NCBI RefSeq assembly: GCF_019097855.1
Contig: NZ_JAHRGL010000018.1
Coordinates: 25,665 to 89,664 of the forward strand
Direction: 5' to 3'
DNA length: 64,000 nt
Source of the DNA: Geopseudomonas aromaticivorans
GTDB lineage: Bacteria; Pseudomonadota; Gammaproteobacteria; Pseudomonadales; Pseudomonadaceae
This document shows positions 1-8,227 of the stretch, piece by piece. Below the pieces are notes generated by a model. It saw only the letters and a list, made by a program, of their open reading frames with translations. It ran no database searches and was not told the origin of the DNA. The position numbers and the translations under genes were made by a program. Numbering within the stretch: the stretch's first letter is position 1; the number at the start of each line of letters is the position of its first letter.

Positions 1-51
1 CTGGCGCGTGATGCGTTCCCCCATCGGTTCGGGGTTATCTGCTGGCGCCGG

Positions 52-288
52 TCATAGTCCCAACTGCCAGGCTATTTGCTCGGTCGTCTGCCCGGTGCGC
101 AGGTGACGGTGGGCGGCTCGGGTCATTTCGTCCAGGGCGCGTTCCTCGAACTGCGCCGCCATCGCTGCGGCCTTGCGCACGATCAGCAACGCCAGCTCGG
201 GCGGGAACTCCACCTTGGCCGGCGCTTCCAGGTAGTCGCATTGGATGATGGACATGGTGTCGGCCTCGCTGCTGGTCTGGTCGGGCAT
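52..288 (-). CDS. small hypothetical protein of integrative element
   Basis: An unrecognised protein of about 78 residues. The middle is Ala/Glu-rich and probably helical, and no catalytic motif is visible. A start at 288 has a GAGGGG about 10 bases upstream; a later ATG at 255 is also possible. It lies on the same strand as the rest of the element up to the integrase and is the outermost gene seen, since the element continues beyond the left edge of the window. No function is proposed. Confidence 0.45.
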   Translation of the reverse strand: MPDQTSSEADTMSIIQCDYLEAPAKVEFPPELALLIVRKAAAMAAQFEERALDEMTRAAHRHLRTGQTTEQIAWQLGL

Positions 289-339
289 AGTTTGCCAGCC
301 CCTCGCGTGCGCGCGCTGGTCACTACCCCCGGTCACTGG

Positions 340-1305
340 CTGGTCACTGGTGCGAACCTATGCCGCGAACCTCGCCGCGAACTTGCGCACTCCAGATGCG
401 CACCGGGTGCGCACTGCGCCCAGGTGCTCGCCGGCAGTGATCCCGGAATGCGAATTTTGGGGAAACGGGAAAACGGTTCACCCTTTCGTTCGGGAGGTCA
501 TAGCGCCGGACGTTTCGCCTCCCCCCTCCCGTTAAGGGTTAACGTCTGCCGTTAACAGGGCAAATTCTGCGCGTGCGGTCGGGTGCGGTTTCCTGCGGGT
601 GGCGCTTCCAGACTTTCGCCCCACCCCTCCCCATACGGCCACAGCAGCGCGAACAGGATCAGGCCATGCCATCGGCCAGCGGATCAGCCGGCGCGCTTCC
701 TGCGGCCTCTCCGGGCGGTCTACTTGCGTCCATTCTAGACGGCCATTCATGGGGTTGTTTCGCAGCAGCGCCTTGCCGTGATCTTGCCTCGCGTGGTGAC
801 GTCCGAAAAACCTTGCGGTGATCTTGGGGTGCCCCGGCTCTAGGTTCTCCCCGAGGGGTGGGCCTTGCGGATGATTCAGGCCCCAGCGCCTCGCCTCATG
901 CGGGCCGGCTGGTGGTGATGGTTGTTGTTTCGTTGTGGCGATCCACAGGCCGACCGTTTCCGCCTCGCTGGCGGCCTCTGCGGGGCTGCTGCGCCTGTGT
1001 CCGGGTGCCGGGGCGCTTGCTGGTCGTGACATTGCTGGGGATCAGCCCAAACCGGAACCGGACACGGCTATGCGGGGAAAATTCCGTATGAAGCGAAAGG
1101 TCGGGGCGCGAATTACCCGCACGGGGCGGGGGTGCGGGAAGAACCTAGTACGGGGGTGGGGTCGCGCGTGCGCGCGTACTGGTCACGAAACTCGACGCAA
1201 AAGCCAAGAGCGGCAGGTTGCTCACTGATTGGCTCGCCCCCATGGACTCTGGCACAGTCACAACCTTGACTAAGGCATACCACAGAACCACCGAGAGGCC
1301 CCCTC
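340..1305. other. gene-poor stretch of the first integrative element
   Basis: About 960 bases without a convincing gene. A 166-codon frame on the minus strand (532-1032) is rich in Pro, Arg and His, has no clear ribosome binding site and reads like an antisense GC-rich frame. The stretch could hold the element's origin, a regulatory RNA or decayed genes. I see no tRNA, no CRISPR-type repeats and no strong long hairpin in it. Confidence 0.4.
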
Positions 1306-1548
1306 ATGAGCATGTACCGCCTAACCGACGCAGGACACGAACTAAACATTGGCTTTCGACGCAACGCTCGGATAGCTCTCGAAGCCCTAGGCCCCACCTT
1401 CACTGAGGCCAGGGCTATGGACGCATTAGCGGTGCTTCATGCTCTCGATATGCTGGGTGAAGGTACGCCAGCTAGCTTCTGGCACCGTTTCACCGCTCAA
1501 GGTGCCCACGCCCACAAGAAAGCATTTATTGAATGCATTCACGAGTAA
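1306..1548 (+). CDS. small hypothetical protein
   Basis: An 80-residue frame, opposite in direction to the other genes of the element. A GAGAGG lies 8-13 bases before the ATG. The predicted protein is probably soluble and alpha-helical, with several His residues in its C-terminal third. Codon use is mixed and less GC-biased at third positions than in neighbouring genes, which fits either an acquired small gene or a chance frame. No family recognised. Confidence 0.4.
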   Translation: MSMYRLTDAGHELNIGFRRNARIALEALGPTFTEARAMDALAVLHALDMLGEGTPASFWHRFTAQGAHAHKKAFIECIHE

Positions 1549-1641
1549 TACGAGTGCGTGCTTGATGGCTTAGCAACCCTTTTTACACGGGGTGTTTTCC
1601 TCATTGCCAGCCACCTTCATGCGGTTCCAGGCGGTGCGGGA

Positions 1642-2250
1642 TCAGCAGCGAGCCAGGGCGGCGCGTGCCGTGTTCACCTTGCGCTCGATGGTGCCAAGCA
1701 TGGCTTGAGCTGCGCCCAGGGCGCGGGCGTCCACTCGCCGGAGCTGTTCCACCTTCCGCTCGAACGTCCGCCAATGCATGCCCTTGGGCTTGGTGATGTA
1801 CTCAGCAGGCAGGGACAGGAACCCTTCATCACAGCCTAGGGCGCGGCGCAGATCCCACGAACGGTCGCATGGCCTGTCGCGCTTGTTGGCCTGCTGGCTG
1901 CGGTAGTTGAGGCGCAGGCAGTGCCGGCAGGCAAACAGGGTGCTGCTGTACAGCTTGGCCACGCGGCGACCACAGCACGGGCACAGGAACCACGGACGAT
2001 TGCCGCCCAGGTGGCAGGGCGTCCAGGTGATCGGCACGCGGTAATCCTTCGCCTCGGTCTTGCCCTGCCGGGTCAACTGGTAGCGTAGGCGCAGGCACTC
2101 CAGACTTTCGGCCTCGATGCCGATTGATGCGACCACTTCGCCCCGGCGCGACCACTCCCAGCCACAGGAACGGCCAGCCGCCAGCGCCCCGGCCCGGTGT
2201 AGCTTCCGCACGTCGAGCGCGCGGTGATCCTCGGTTGTTCTCTTGCTCAT
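1642..2250 (-). CDS. zinc-ribbon hypothetical protein of integrative elements
   Basis: A 202-residue protein carrying two Cys pairs about 20 residues apart (CPCCGRR and FACRHC, around residues 112-137), a probable zinc ribbon. The N-terminal part is rich in Arg and Trp and the C-terminal part looks helical. Proteins of this layout occur in integrative elements of Pseudomonas, where their role is unknown to me. It is the most integrase-distal well-supported gene of a leftward series. Binding of nucleic acid is a reasonable guess from the ribbon and basic composition, not something shown. Confidence 0.65.
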   Translation of the reverse strand: MSKRTTEDHRALDVRKLHRAGALAAGRSCGWEWSRRGEVVASIGIEAESLECLRLRYQLTRQGKTEAKDYRVPITWTPCHLGGNRPWFLCPCCGRRVAKLYSSTLFACRHCLRLNYRSQQANKRDRPCDRSWDLRRALGCDEGFLSLPAEYITKPKGMHWRTFERKVEQLRRVDARALGAAQAMLGTIERKVNTARAALARC

Positions 2251-2315
2251 GGCGAACCTAAATCAATAGGGAAATTGTGCGGAATGCGTACCGGGGCGCG
2301 AACCCCGGCAGCAGG

Positions 2316-2912
2316 TCAGACGATGCGCAGCACGGGCGGCAGCCTCGGGCCGAAAGGTGCGCCAGGGGCGAACGGATCGGGTAGCAGGTGTTCCGGGCAT
2401 GTACGCATGAACTCCACCAGCGCCAACTGGCACGCCTGATAGAGCGGGCTTCCGTCGCCCCAGCGGTCGCCCCGGCGCTCGGCGCTGTTCTCCAGATCGT
2501 GAATGGCCACCAGATCGGACAGGGTGTGCCAGCCCTCCCGGCGTGCTCGCTCCCGGTCTGCGCGGTTGATATTCAGCAGGTCGGCCAGCGCCTCGAAGCC
2601 CAGCGACTCGGCATAGCCGCATTGGTCTAGCAGGATCAGCCGCCCATATCCCACCAGTACCGCGCGGGTGGCTTCCAGCTTGGCGCGGTGCTCGTCCGCC
2701 AGCCGCTCCAGTTCCTCGACATTGTGCCGAGTGAACGGCAGGTGTTCGCGGCGGATAGCGGCCAGCCGGCGCAAGGCTCGCTGTGCTTCGTGGTTGGCGC
2801 GGCGCACCTCGCACAGCCGGCGCACGATGCGGCGGGCGATGGTCAGCATGTCGCGGGCGGTGGTGGTCGGCTTCAGGCCGATATTGGCCAGCGTGTGCGT
2901 GATCGGGGTCAT
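2316..2912 (-). CDS. hypothetical protein of integrative element
   Basis: A 198-residue, highly charged and mostly helical protein with no recognised domain. Residues 20-85 are Arg/Glu-rich and could form a coiled coil. It ends with a proline-rich tail. Its start lies 3 bases from the stop of the upstream gene, so the two are probably co-transcribed with the primase/ATPase gene. Function unknown. Confidence 0.6.
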   Translation of the reverse strand: MTPITHTLANIGLKPTTTARDMLTIARRIVRRLCEVRRANHEAQRALRRLAAIRREHLPFTRHNVEELERLADEHRAKLEATRAVLVGYGRLILLDQCGYAESLGFEALADLLNINRADRERARREGWHTLSDLVAIHDLENSAERRGDRWGDGSPLYQACQLALVEFMRTCPEHLLPDPFAPGAPFGPRLPPVLRIV

Positions 2913-2915
2913 GGG

Positions 2916-3296
2916 TCAGTTCTCCAGAATGTCGGCATCGGGCCAGCGCCAGCGCGCATCGGCTAGGGCTTCGCTGCGGATGCAAGGGGCGCCGACCATG
3001 CGACAGATCGGCTTGCCCCCTCGGGTGATCGTCCAGGCGTTGCGCGTAGGCTCGCTGGCGGCCTCTGGTGCGCTTTCCGCTGCTGGCGCTGGGGTTGGTG
3101 CGGCTGGCGCTTGTGGCGGCTCGCTGGCCGGCTGGGCGTCATTGGCGGCGCTCAGTTCGGCCAGCAGCTCGGCGCGGTGGTCGCGAACGAACTGGCGAAG
3201 GTCTGCCGTGATGCGATCCGCTGGGGTGACGCGCAGCCGCTCGCCTTCCAGCTCGACGGCCAGGCCAGCCCCGCGCAGGTAGTCCAGTGCGGCCAT
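2916..3296 (-). CDS. hypothetical protein with TubC-N-like N-terminal domain
   Basis: A 126-residue protein. The first 50 residues (LRGAGLAVELEGERLRV, then a helix ending ELLAEL) resemble the small alpha-beta docking fold called TubC N-terminal, which occurs in replication proteins of mobile elements. A long Pro/Ala/Glu linker follows, and then a short C-terminal part containing two Cys. The start at 3296 almost touches the stop of the upstream ATPase gene, which implies translational coupling. It may be an accessory replication protein; that is inference from position and fold resemblance. Confidence 0.6.
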   Translation of the reverse strand: MAALDYLRGAGLAVELEGERLRVTPADRITADLRQFVRDHRAELLAELSAANDAQPASEPPQAPAAPTPAPAAESAPEAASEPTRNAWTITRGGKPICRMVGAPCIRSEALADARWRWPDADILEN

Positions 3297-3298
3297 GC

Positions 3299-5041
3299 TC
3301 AGAAATACTCCGCGCCGCCACTGGGCTGGGCATGACCGGCAGCCAGCTCGGGGGCGCTCCGCTCTGCGCCGATTGCGCCGATGGTGTTCGGCGCTGCGCC
3401 CTTCATGCTTGGCGCAATGGCGCAAGCATCCCCATGCGCTGCGCCGATGCGCTGGGGGGTTATAGGGGGGTGGCGCGGCGCACTTTCGGCGCTCGGGATT
3501 GGCGCGTTTTCGACCGGATCGGCGGCCACCTCTGGCAGCTCGACCAGCTCCAGGCGCTCGCGTGTTTTGCGCTGGGGCGTCTTGTACTCGGCGCGCCGAA
3601 TGCGCCCGACACGGATCAGCGCAGTAATGGCGCGTGCGGCGCGCTGCCCTCCAGCCTTGCCCCGGAAGGTCTGCCCGTACTCTGGCAGCGATTCCAGCGC
3701 CTTCATGGCCGAATGGGCGCCGGGGGTGGTGCTGGCCGGCACGTTGATACCCGCATCATGGGCGGCCTTCATGGCGCGGATAACCTCGGTGCGGTCGAAG
3801 TCCTCGGCGGTCAATCCGTCGCCTTGGGCGCCAGCCTCGGGGATAGGTACGCCATCCACGAACGTGACGCCTACCGGATCAGCCCGCGCGCTCAGGTTGG
3901 CTTTCTCATGCGCCAGCAGAATGCGCCCGTCATCCTCCAGCAGCGCCAGCCGCGACCGGGCGCTGTTATGCCAAGCGGTGCTCCCGCTGTAGCTGTTGCC
4001 GCGCGCCCCATCCTTCGCGGCGCTCTTGTCGATATGCGCCAGCAGCACTACGGCGGCATTTTGCTTGCGGGCGATGGCAGCTAGGCCGCGCACAAAGGCG
4101 CGCACGGTGCGGCGGCTGTTCTCGTTGGCATCGAAGGCGTCGGAAGCGTTGTCGATAACGATCAGCCCAGCGCCCCCGGCATGGCTCGACAGCTCGCGGA
4201 AAGCCGGGGTAAAGATCGGCGCCGCGTTGAAGCCGTCGCCCTCGGTCATCAGCGCGGCAAAGGTCTGGGTTCCGTCCAGCAGACGCAGGCCAGCCAGTAC
4301 CCGCGCAGCCGGCAGCCGGTATGCCTCGATGATCCGGCGCAGACGAAGGCGCACGATGCTGGCCTCATCCTCCAGGCTCACGAACAGGACGGGCGATTGC
4401 TCAACCTCCAGGCCAGCGAACGGCAGGCCGCACGCCACATGCGCGCCGATAGCTAGAGCCAGGCTCGATTTGCCGATCCCGCCATGCCCACCGAACAGGG
4501 TCACGTGCCGGCGCGGCATCCACGGTTTTACCGCATGGCGTACAGGCTCCAGGCTGGCGCTCATCACGTCGCCCAAGGCCACCTCAAGCAGTGCGGGGCG
4601 GGGCTGCTCTGGTTGGCTGCCCAACTCTGCTAGCTGGCGGTCGAGCTGGTCGATCCGCTCTTGAGCCAGGGCAAGCCGGGCGGTGCTTTCGTCGCTCAGG
4701 TCGCTGGCCTTGGCTTCCCCCTTCGCGGCCTCGATAACCAGCGCCTCGAAGCGGCGCTCGGCTTCCAGCTTGTTGCGGCGATACTGCTGGCGCTGCTCTT
4801 GGCTCAGGTTCTCGGGGAACAGGTCGCGCAGCTCCAGGCCGACAGCGGCCAGCACGTCGCGCACCTCGCAGCCGGCATAGCAGTGAACCAGGGCGCGGCC
4901 ATCGTCGCCGCGCGAAAGGCTCAGGGAGGGGGACTTGTCTTGATGCGCCGGGCATCGGGCCATATACCGCGCGCCTTGCGGCTTCACGCCTTCCAGACGC
5001 GGTAGCAGCAGGTCGAGCGGGTCGCCTTGGTATTGGGTCAT
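3299..5041 (-). CDS. primase-like zinc finger / RepA-type ATPase
   Basis: A 580-residue replication protein. Near residues 28-56 lies a CHC2-type zinc finger (CPAHQDKSPSL followed by HCYAGC). A RecA-like ATPase domain of the RepA/AAA_25 type follows, with Walker A GGHGGIGKSS near residue 185, a Walker B-like LIVIDNASD about 110 residues later, and the later motif VVLLAHIDKS. The C-terminus is a low-complexity Ala/Pro-rich tail. In P4-like satellites such proteins drive autonomous replication, with the finger linked to priming and the ATPase to helicase loading or unwinding. The ATG at 5041 overlaps the stop of a 48-codon upstream frame, again suggesting coupling. Confidence 0.82.
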   Translation of the reverse strand: MTQYQGDPLDLLLPRLEGVKPQGARYMARCPAHQDKSPSLSLSRGDDGRALVHCYAGCEVRDVLAAVGLELRDLFPENLSQEQRQQYRRNKLEAERRFEALVIEAAKGEAKASDLSDESTARLALAQERIDQLDRQLAELGSQPEQPRPALLEVALGDVMSASLEPVRHAVKPWMPRRHVTLFGGHGGIGKSSLALAIGAHVACGLPFAGLEVEQSPVLFVSLEDEASIVRLRLRRIIEAYRLPAARVLAGLRLLDGTQTFAALMTEGDGFNAAPIFTPAFRELSSHAGGAGLIVIDNASDAFDANENSRRTVRAFVRGLAAIARKQNAAVVLLAHIDKSAAKDGARGNSYSGSTAWHNSARSRLALLEDDGRILLAHEKANLSARADPVGVTFVDGVPIPEAGAQGDGLTAEDFDRTEVIRAMKAAHDAGINVPASTTPGAHSAMKALESLPEYGQTFRGKAGGQRAARAITALIRVGRIRRAEYKTPQRKTRERLELVELPEVAADPVENAPIPSAESAPRHPPITPQRIGAAHGDACAIAPSMKGAAPNTIGAIGAERSAPELAAGHAQPSGGAEYF

Positions 5042-5187
5042 CAGCGCAGCGCCTCCAGGGTGAACAGGCCGACCACAGCGGCCAGTGCCAGCAGCTCGAC
5101 GGCCAACGGGTGACGGTGAAGCCATGCGGCGGCTTTCATCAGGCAAGCCGGTGCCAGCCCGGCCAAGCGGGTGCGAATGTTCGGCAT
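5041..5187 (-). CDS. 48-residue putative membrane peptide
   Basis: A short frame whose TGA overlaps the ATG of the replication ATPase gene. The C-terminal half (residues 27-46) is hydrophobic and could be a single membrane span, preceded by a basic amphipathic stretch. The tight four-gene packing on both sides supports real translation, perhaps mainly to couple ribosomes into the ATPase gene. No family recognised. Confidence 0.4.
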   Translation of the reverse strand: MPNIRTRLAGLAPACLMKAAAWLHRHPLAVELLALAAVVGLFTLEALR

Positions 5188-5191
5188 GGGG

Positions 5192-5536
5192 TTAGTTCTC
5201 GCTGGTGGGGCGGGAGGTGCGCTTGAAGGTCGCCAGGACGGCGCGGGCGCGCTTGTGTTCGCTGGCCGGCAGGCTGTAGCGGGTGACGGTGCAAGGTGCG
5301 CCCCAGTTGTTCGGGACGCGCTCTTGCTGGCGCTGGAGTAGCAGCCCGTTACGGTTCGCCAGCACGGCTATGGTGCTCGGCAAACAGTGATCCCCCAAGC
5401 GTTCGGCCTCGAAGCGGTTGACGCTGGCGCCAGCCAGCAGGTGCGCCAGAATGCGGGCGATCTTGGTCGGGGTAGCGGTGCTAGAATCGGCCTTGCGCGG
5501 GCGGCTTTGTTCTTCGGGACGGGTCGCCTTTTTCAT
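5192..5536 (-). CDS. putative DNA-binding regulatory protein
   Basis: A 114-residue basic protein with a Ser/Thr/Pro-rich N-terminus and a central helical region (residues 25-65: ARILAHLLAGASVNRFEAE, then a second helix) that looks like a winged-helix domain seen in small phage regulators. It overlaps the upstream AlpA-type gene by four bases (ATGA-type overlap), placing it in the replication/regulation operon. Identification is by general appearance only. Confidence 0.5.
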   Translation of the reverse strand: MKKATRPEEQSRPRKADSSTATPTKIARILAHLLAGASVNRFEAERLGDHCLPSTIAVLANRNGLLLQRQQERVPNNWGAPCTVTRYSLPASEHKRARAVLATFKRTSRPTSEN

Positions 5537-5751
5537 GCGCGGCCCTCCAGGCGATCAGTTACCCACTGCTCGACTTCATCGCTCGGCCAGCCCACGGCGC
5601 GGGTGCCGATCTTGCGGGCCTTCGGAAATTTGCCCTCGCTCATCAGGGCGTAAATCCATGCGCGGCCAAAGCCGGTGGCGGCCTGTACTTGCGGCAGGCG
5701 CATGATGCGGCGGGGTTGTTGAGTGCTAGTTACGATGGCAGCCATAGCCAA
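5533..5751 (-). CDS. AlpA-family transcriptional regulator
   Basis: A 72-residue protein with the AlpA/MerR-like helix-turn-helix: RLPQVQAATGFGRAWIYALM, then GKFPKARKIGTRAVGWPSDEV and a C-terminal WV helix. In CP4-57- and P4-like elements AlpA controls excision by raising integrase or excisionase activity. The tandem ATGs (5751 and 5745) leave the exact start open. It sits first in the leftward replication operon, downstream of an AT-richer 100-base gap that probably holds its promoter. Confidence 0.85.
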   Translation of the reverse strand: MAMAAIVTSTQQPRRIMRLPQVQAATGFGRAWIYALMSEGKFPKARKIGTRAVGWPSDEVEQWVTDRLEGRA

Positions 5752-5858
5752 ATCTCCGTTGCGCTTGGTGGCGCGTTGTGGACTTGGTTACGGATTAAAT
5801 ACACCAAAAGACGGGGCCACCATGCCGAGATTCAGCCCTCGAATAATTCCGGAAAGAC

Positions 5859-6677
5859 TCAGGCGCCGAGTTTTTCCGAAGCCGCCTCGATAGCGGCTAG
5901 GGCCTCCAGTTCGCCCAAGTTGTGCATCAGTTCGGTGGCTAGCTTCGGAACGGTCTTCCGGAAACTGTCCCCACCCTTGCGGTAGCCGACTGCCTCAGCC
6001 ATGACGTGATGCGGGATTTGACTCCCGGTTTCCTTTGCCCAGATCAGCAGGTCTAGATACGGCAGCAGGCCATACGCTGCCCAGCTCCAATATGCTGGAC
6101 GCTCGCGCTTGGCTGTCGGATGCTTGATGCGCGCATCTTTGAGCCATGCCGCAAATGCGGCCATCAGAACTGAATCATTGGCTTGCAGGTTCACAGCCAA
6201 AACTGCCGCATGGGTTATTGCTTTTGGGCCGTGATCTTCAAGTATCAGTGCGTCATCCAGCAGATCGGCGAACGTATCTACACCATTGGCGACCAGCTTC
6301 CACCTTTCAGCAAACCACGGGGCGCACTCGCCATCCTCTGCGGCATCCCGATCAGCGCTTGATTGGAGAACCAAGTCCGAGATTCGCAGTGGGCGCACAG
6401 GCGCATTTTCTGCAAGCTCTTGCTCGTCGCGGATAATCAAACATCGGCAACCATACCCATTGTCCGTGGGGAGACGGCGCAGGAAACCCAACAGGGTAGC
6501 CAGTAGTTGCTCTCCGGCGTATGCAAGGACGTGTTCGCGCCGATCCAGTGTGTGAAGAATGAAGCGGCGCACGGCAAGGCTCTGGAACCATTCGACAACG
6601 CCGAACGATTCACAGCCCCGATACTTCTCCAGCTTGAACCACTCCGGCAGGTCTTCCACGCGGTCAATCTTGGCCAC
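5859..6677 (-). CDS. DUF6387-like hypothetical protein
   Basis: A 272-residue protein. Its opening (MAKIDRVEDLPEWFKLEKYR) matches what I remember of the DUF6387 family found next to integrases. The remainder is alpha-helical with several Trp and no obvious catalytic motif. It lies alone between integrase and AlpA and has lower GC than its neighbours, like much cargo next to integrases. A defence or accessory role is possible from position but unproven. Confidence 0.55.
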   Translation of the reverse strand: MAKIDRVEDLPEWFKLEKYRGCESFGVVEWFQSLAVRRFILHTLDRREHVLAYAGEQLLATLLGFLRRLPTDNGYGCRCLIIRDEQELAENAPVRPLRISDLVLQSSADRDAAEDGECAPWFAERWKLVANGVDTFADLLDDALILEDHGPKAITHAAVLAVNLQANDSVLMAAFAAWLKDARIKHPTAKRERPAYWSWAAYGLLPYLDLLIWAKETGSQIPHHVMAEAVGYRKGGDSFRKTVPKLATELMHNLGELEALAAIEAASEKLGA

Positions 6678-6780
6678 TACTACGCCCTCCCAGGCGCTCC
6701 CACTTCCTGAATAGATCGGCCAGCCGGGTGGGTGGGAAATCCGCTTTTCGCCCCGTCGGGCTAGGCTGGCCGGTGCTCGG

Positions 6781-8022
6781 TTAGGCGCGCTTGTTGAAGT
6801 CGCCTTGAATGACGTTGGCCGCTGGTGGTGTGGTGGCGTACTTCGCCCAGTCTGCCATCAATGCGCGGCGCTTTTCGATGAAGTCCGACCGGGAATAGGC
6901 GGCCTCGGTCTGGTCGCGTTCGTCATGGGCTAGCGCCAGCTCGCAGACTTCGCGGGGGTAGTGGGTGCGCTCGTTTGCCCAGTCGCGGAAGGTGGAGCGG
7001 AAGCCGTGGGCGGTAATGTCGGCCAGCCCCCGGCCATGCAACAGGGTGCGGAATGCGTTTTTGTGCATGACGCCAGTCTTAAAGCCGGCTCCGGGAAACA
7101 GGTACGGGCTGCCCTCGATTCGCGGCAGGGCTTCCAGCAGTTCGACCACTTCGGGCGCCAGGGGAATATCGAAGGCTTGGCGCATTTTCATGCGCTCGGC
7201 AGGCAGCGACCAGACGCCCGCCTTCAAATCGAACTCCGACCACTCGGCAAAGCGGACCATGTGCGCGCGGGCACCAGTCAGAATCAGCAGGCGCAGTGCC
7301 AGGGCGTCACGGTCTTGGCTTTGCGCCAGCTTCACCATAAGGCCGGGAATGTCGCGCCAGTGTAGGGCGGGCATGTGTTCGCGCTTGCTGGCCTTTTTCT
7401 TGTCGGCCTTGCTCAGCAGGTTTTCCAGATGCCCGCGCCAGCGTGCCGGGTTGTCGCCGTCGCGCAGCTTGTGGGCCTTGGCGGCATCTAGCACGCGCTC
7501 GATTTGCCCGCGCACCTCATCAGCCGTGCGGGTCTTGGTGGCCCAGATCGGTTGCAGTACGCGCAGGACGTGTTCCGTTTCGATGGCGCTGGCCGGCAGC
7601 TTGCCGATAACAGGGAAGGCGTAAGTTTCCAGCTTGAAGCGCCAGCCCTTGCGCCATTGATCCGACCAGCCAGCCCCGTGCGCCTCTATGTACTCCAGGG
7701 CCAGCACCTCGAACGGGCGGCGGTTGGCTTCCTGCTGGCGCTGGACTTCGCGCTGGCGCTCGCGCTCGGCGTCACGGGCGGCCATCGGATCGGCGCCAGT
7801 GGCCAGCAGCTTGCGCTGATCGGCGCAGGCGATGCGGGCGGCCTTAAGGCTCACCTCGGGGAAGCTCCCCAAGCCCATCTCCCGGCGCTTGCCGTTGAGC
7901 TGGAAACGCAGCACCCACGACTTCCCCCCGCTGGCCTTAACGACAAGGCGCAGGCCGTCGCCGTCTTCATAGGTGCCCGGCTCTGTCAGGTTCTCGACTT
8001 GCTTGGAATTCAGCTTGCCCAT
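6781..8022 (-). CDS. P4-type tyrosine integrase
   Basis: A 413-residue site-specific recombinase. The N-terminal DUF4102-type domain is recognisable (YEDGDGLRLVV, WVLRFQLNGKRREMGLG), followed by a SAM-like core-binding domain near residues 95-180. The catalytic domain carries TGARAHMVRFAEW (first Arg), HGFRSTFRDWA (His-x-x-Arg), LAHDE (His) and AAYSR (Tyr nucleophile). GGAGG six bases before the ATG at 8022 favours this start over 8034. The gene lies at the right edge of the element and reads into it, as usual for this class, so the attachment site should lie between here and the LysR gene. Confidence 0.92.
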   Translation of the reverse strand: MGKLNSKQVENLTEPGTYEDGDGLRLVVKASGGKSWVLRFQLNGKRREMGLGSFPEVSLKAARIACADQRKLLATGADPMAARDAERERQREVQRQQEANRRPFEVLALEYIEAHGAGWSDQWRKGWRFKLETYAFPVIGKLPASAIETEHVLRVLQPIWATKTRTADEVRGQIERVLDAAKAHKLRDGDNPARWRGHLENLLSKADKKKASKREHMPALHWRDIPGLMVKLAQSQDRDALALRLLILTGARAHMVRFAEWSEFDLKAGVWSLPAERMKMRQAFDIPLAPEVVELLEALPRIEGSPYLFPGAGFKTGVMHKNAFRTLLHGRGLADITAHGFRSTFRDWANERTHYPREVCELALAHDERDQTEAAYSRSDFIEKRRALMADWAKYATTPPAANVIQGDFNKRA

Positions 8023-8036
8023 TCCGGCCTCCACTG

Positions 8037-8075
8037 GTGGGGGAACAGAAACCGTTCCCCCACTTGTTCCCCCAC
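8037..8075. repeat. three copies of a 10-bp integrase-proximal repeat
   Basis: The decamer GTGGGGGAAC occurs at 8037-8046 and, as its reverse complement, at 8054-8063 and 8066-8075, all perfect. Position directly upstream of the integrase start suggests arm-type integrase binding sites, an autoregulatory operator, or both. Confidence 0.6.
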
Positions 8076-8187
8076 TTAGCGCCCGTATGGGGCTGGTATT
8101 CGGTGGGCTTGAGTGGACGCATATTAGGCTGAAAGCCGCGTGGAATCTAGGGTGTAGTGGAGGTCGGCAGAAGCAGCCGGAAGACAG

Positions 8188-8212
8188 AAAGCCCGGCCTA
8201 GCGCCGGGCTTT
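8188..8212. terminator. bidirectional hairpin terminator
   Basis: An AAAGCCCGG / CCGGGCTTT stem separated by a short CTAGCG-type loop, flanked by A and T runs. It lies just past the stop of the leftward LysR gene and would stop transcription in both directions at the element/chromosome border. Confidence 0.7.
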
Positions 8213-8227
8213 TGCGTTTTTGCGCGC

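Noticed and set aside
532-1032. 166-codon minus-strand frame in the first element
   Set aside because: Composition is Pro/Arg/His-rich, there is no ribosome site and no recognisable motif; it behaves like a GC-rich chance frame.
8080-8187. tRNA gene as attachment site of the first integrase
   Set aside because: No cloverleaf could be folded between the integrase and the LysR gene, so the target was left unassigned.
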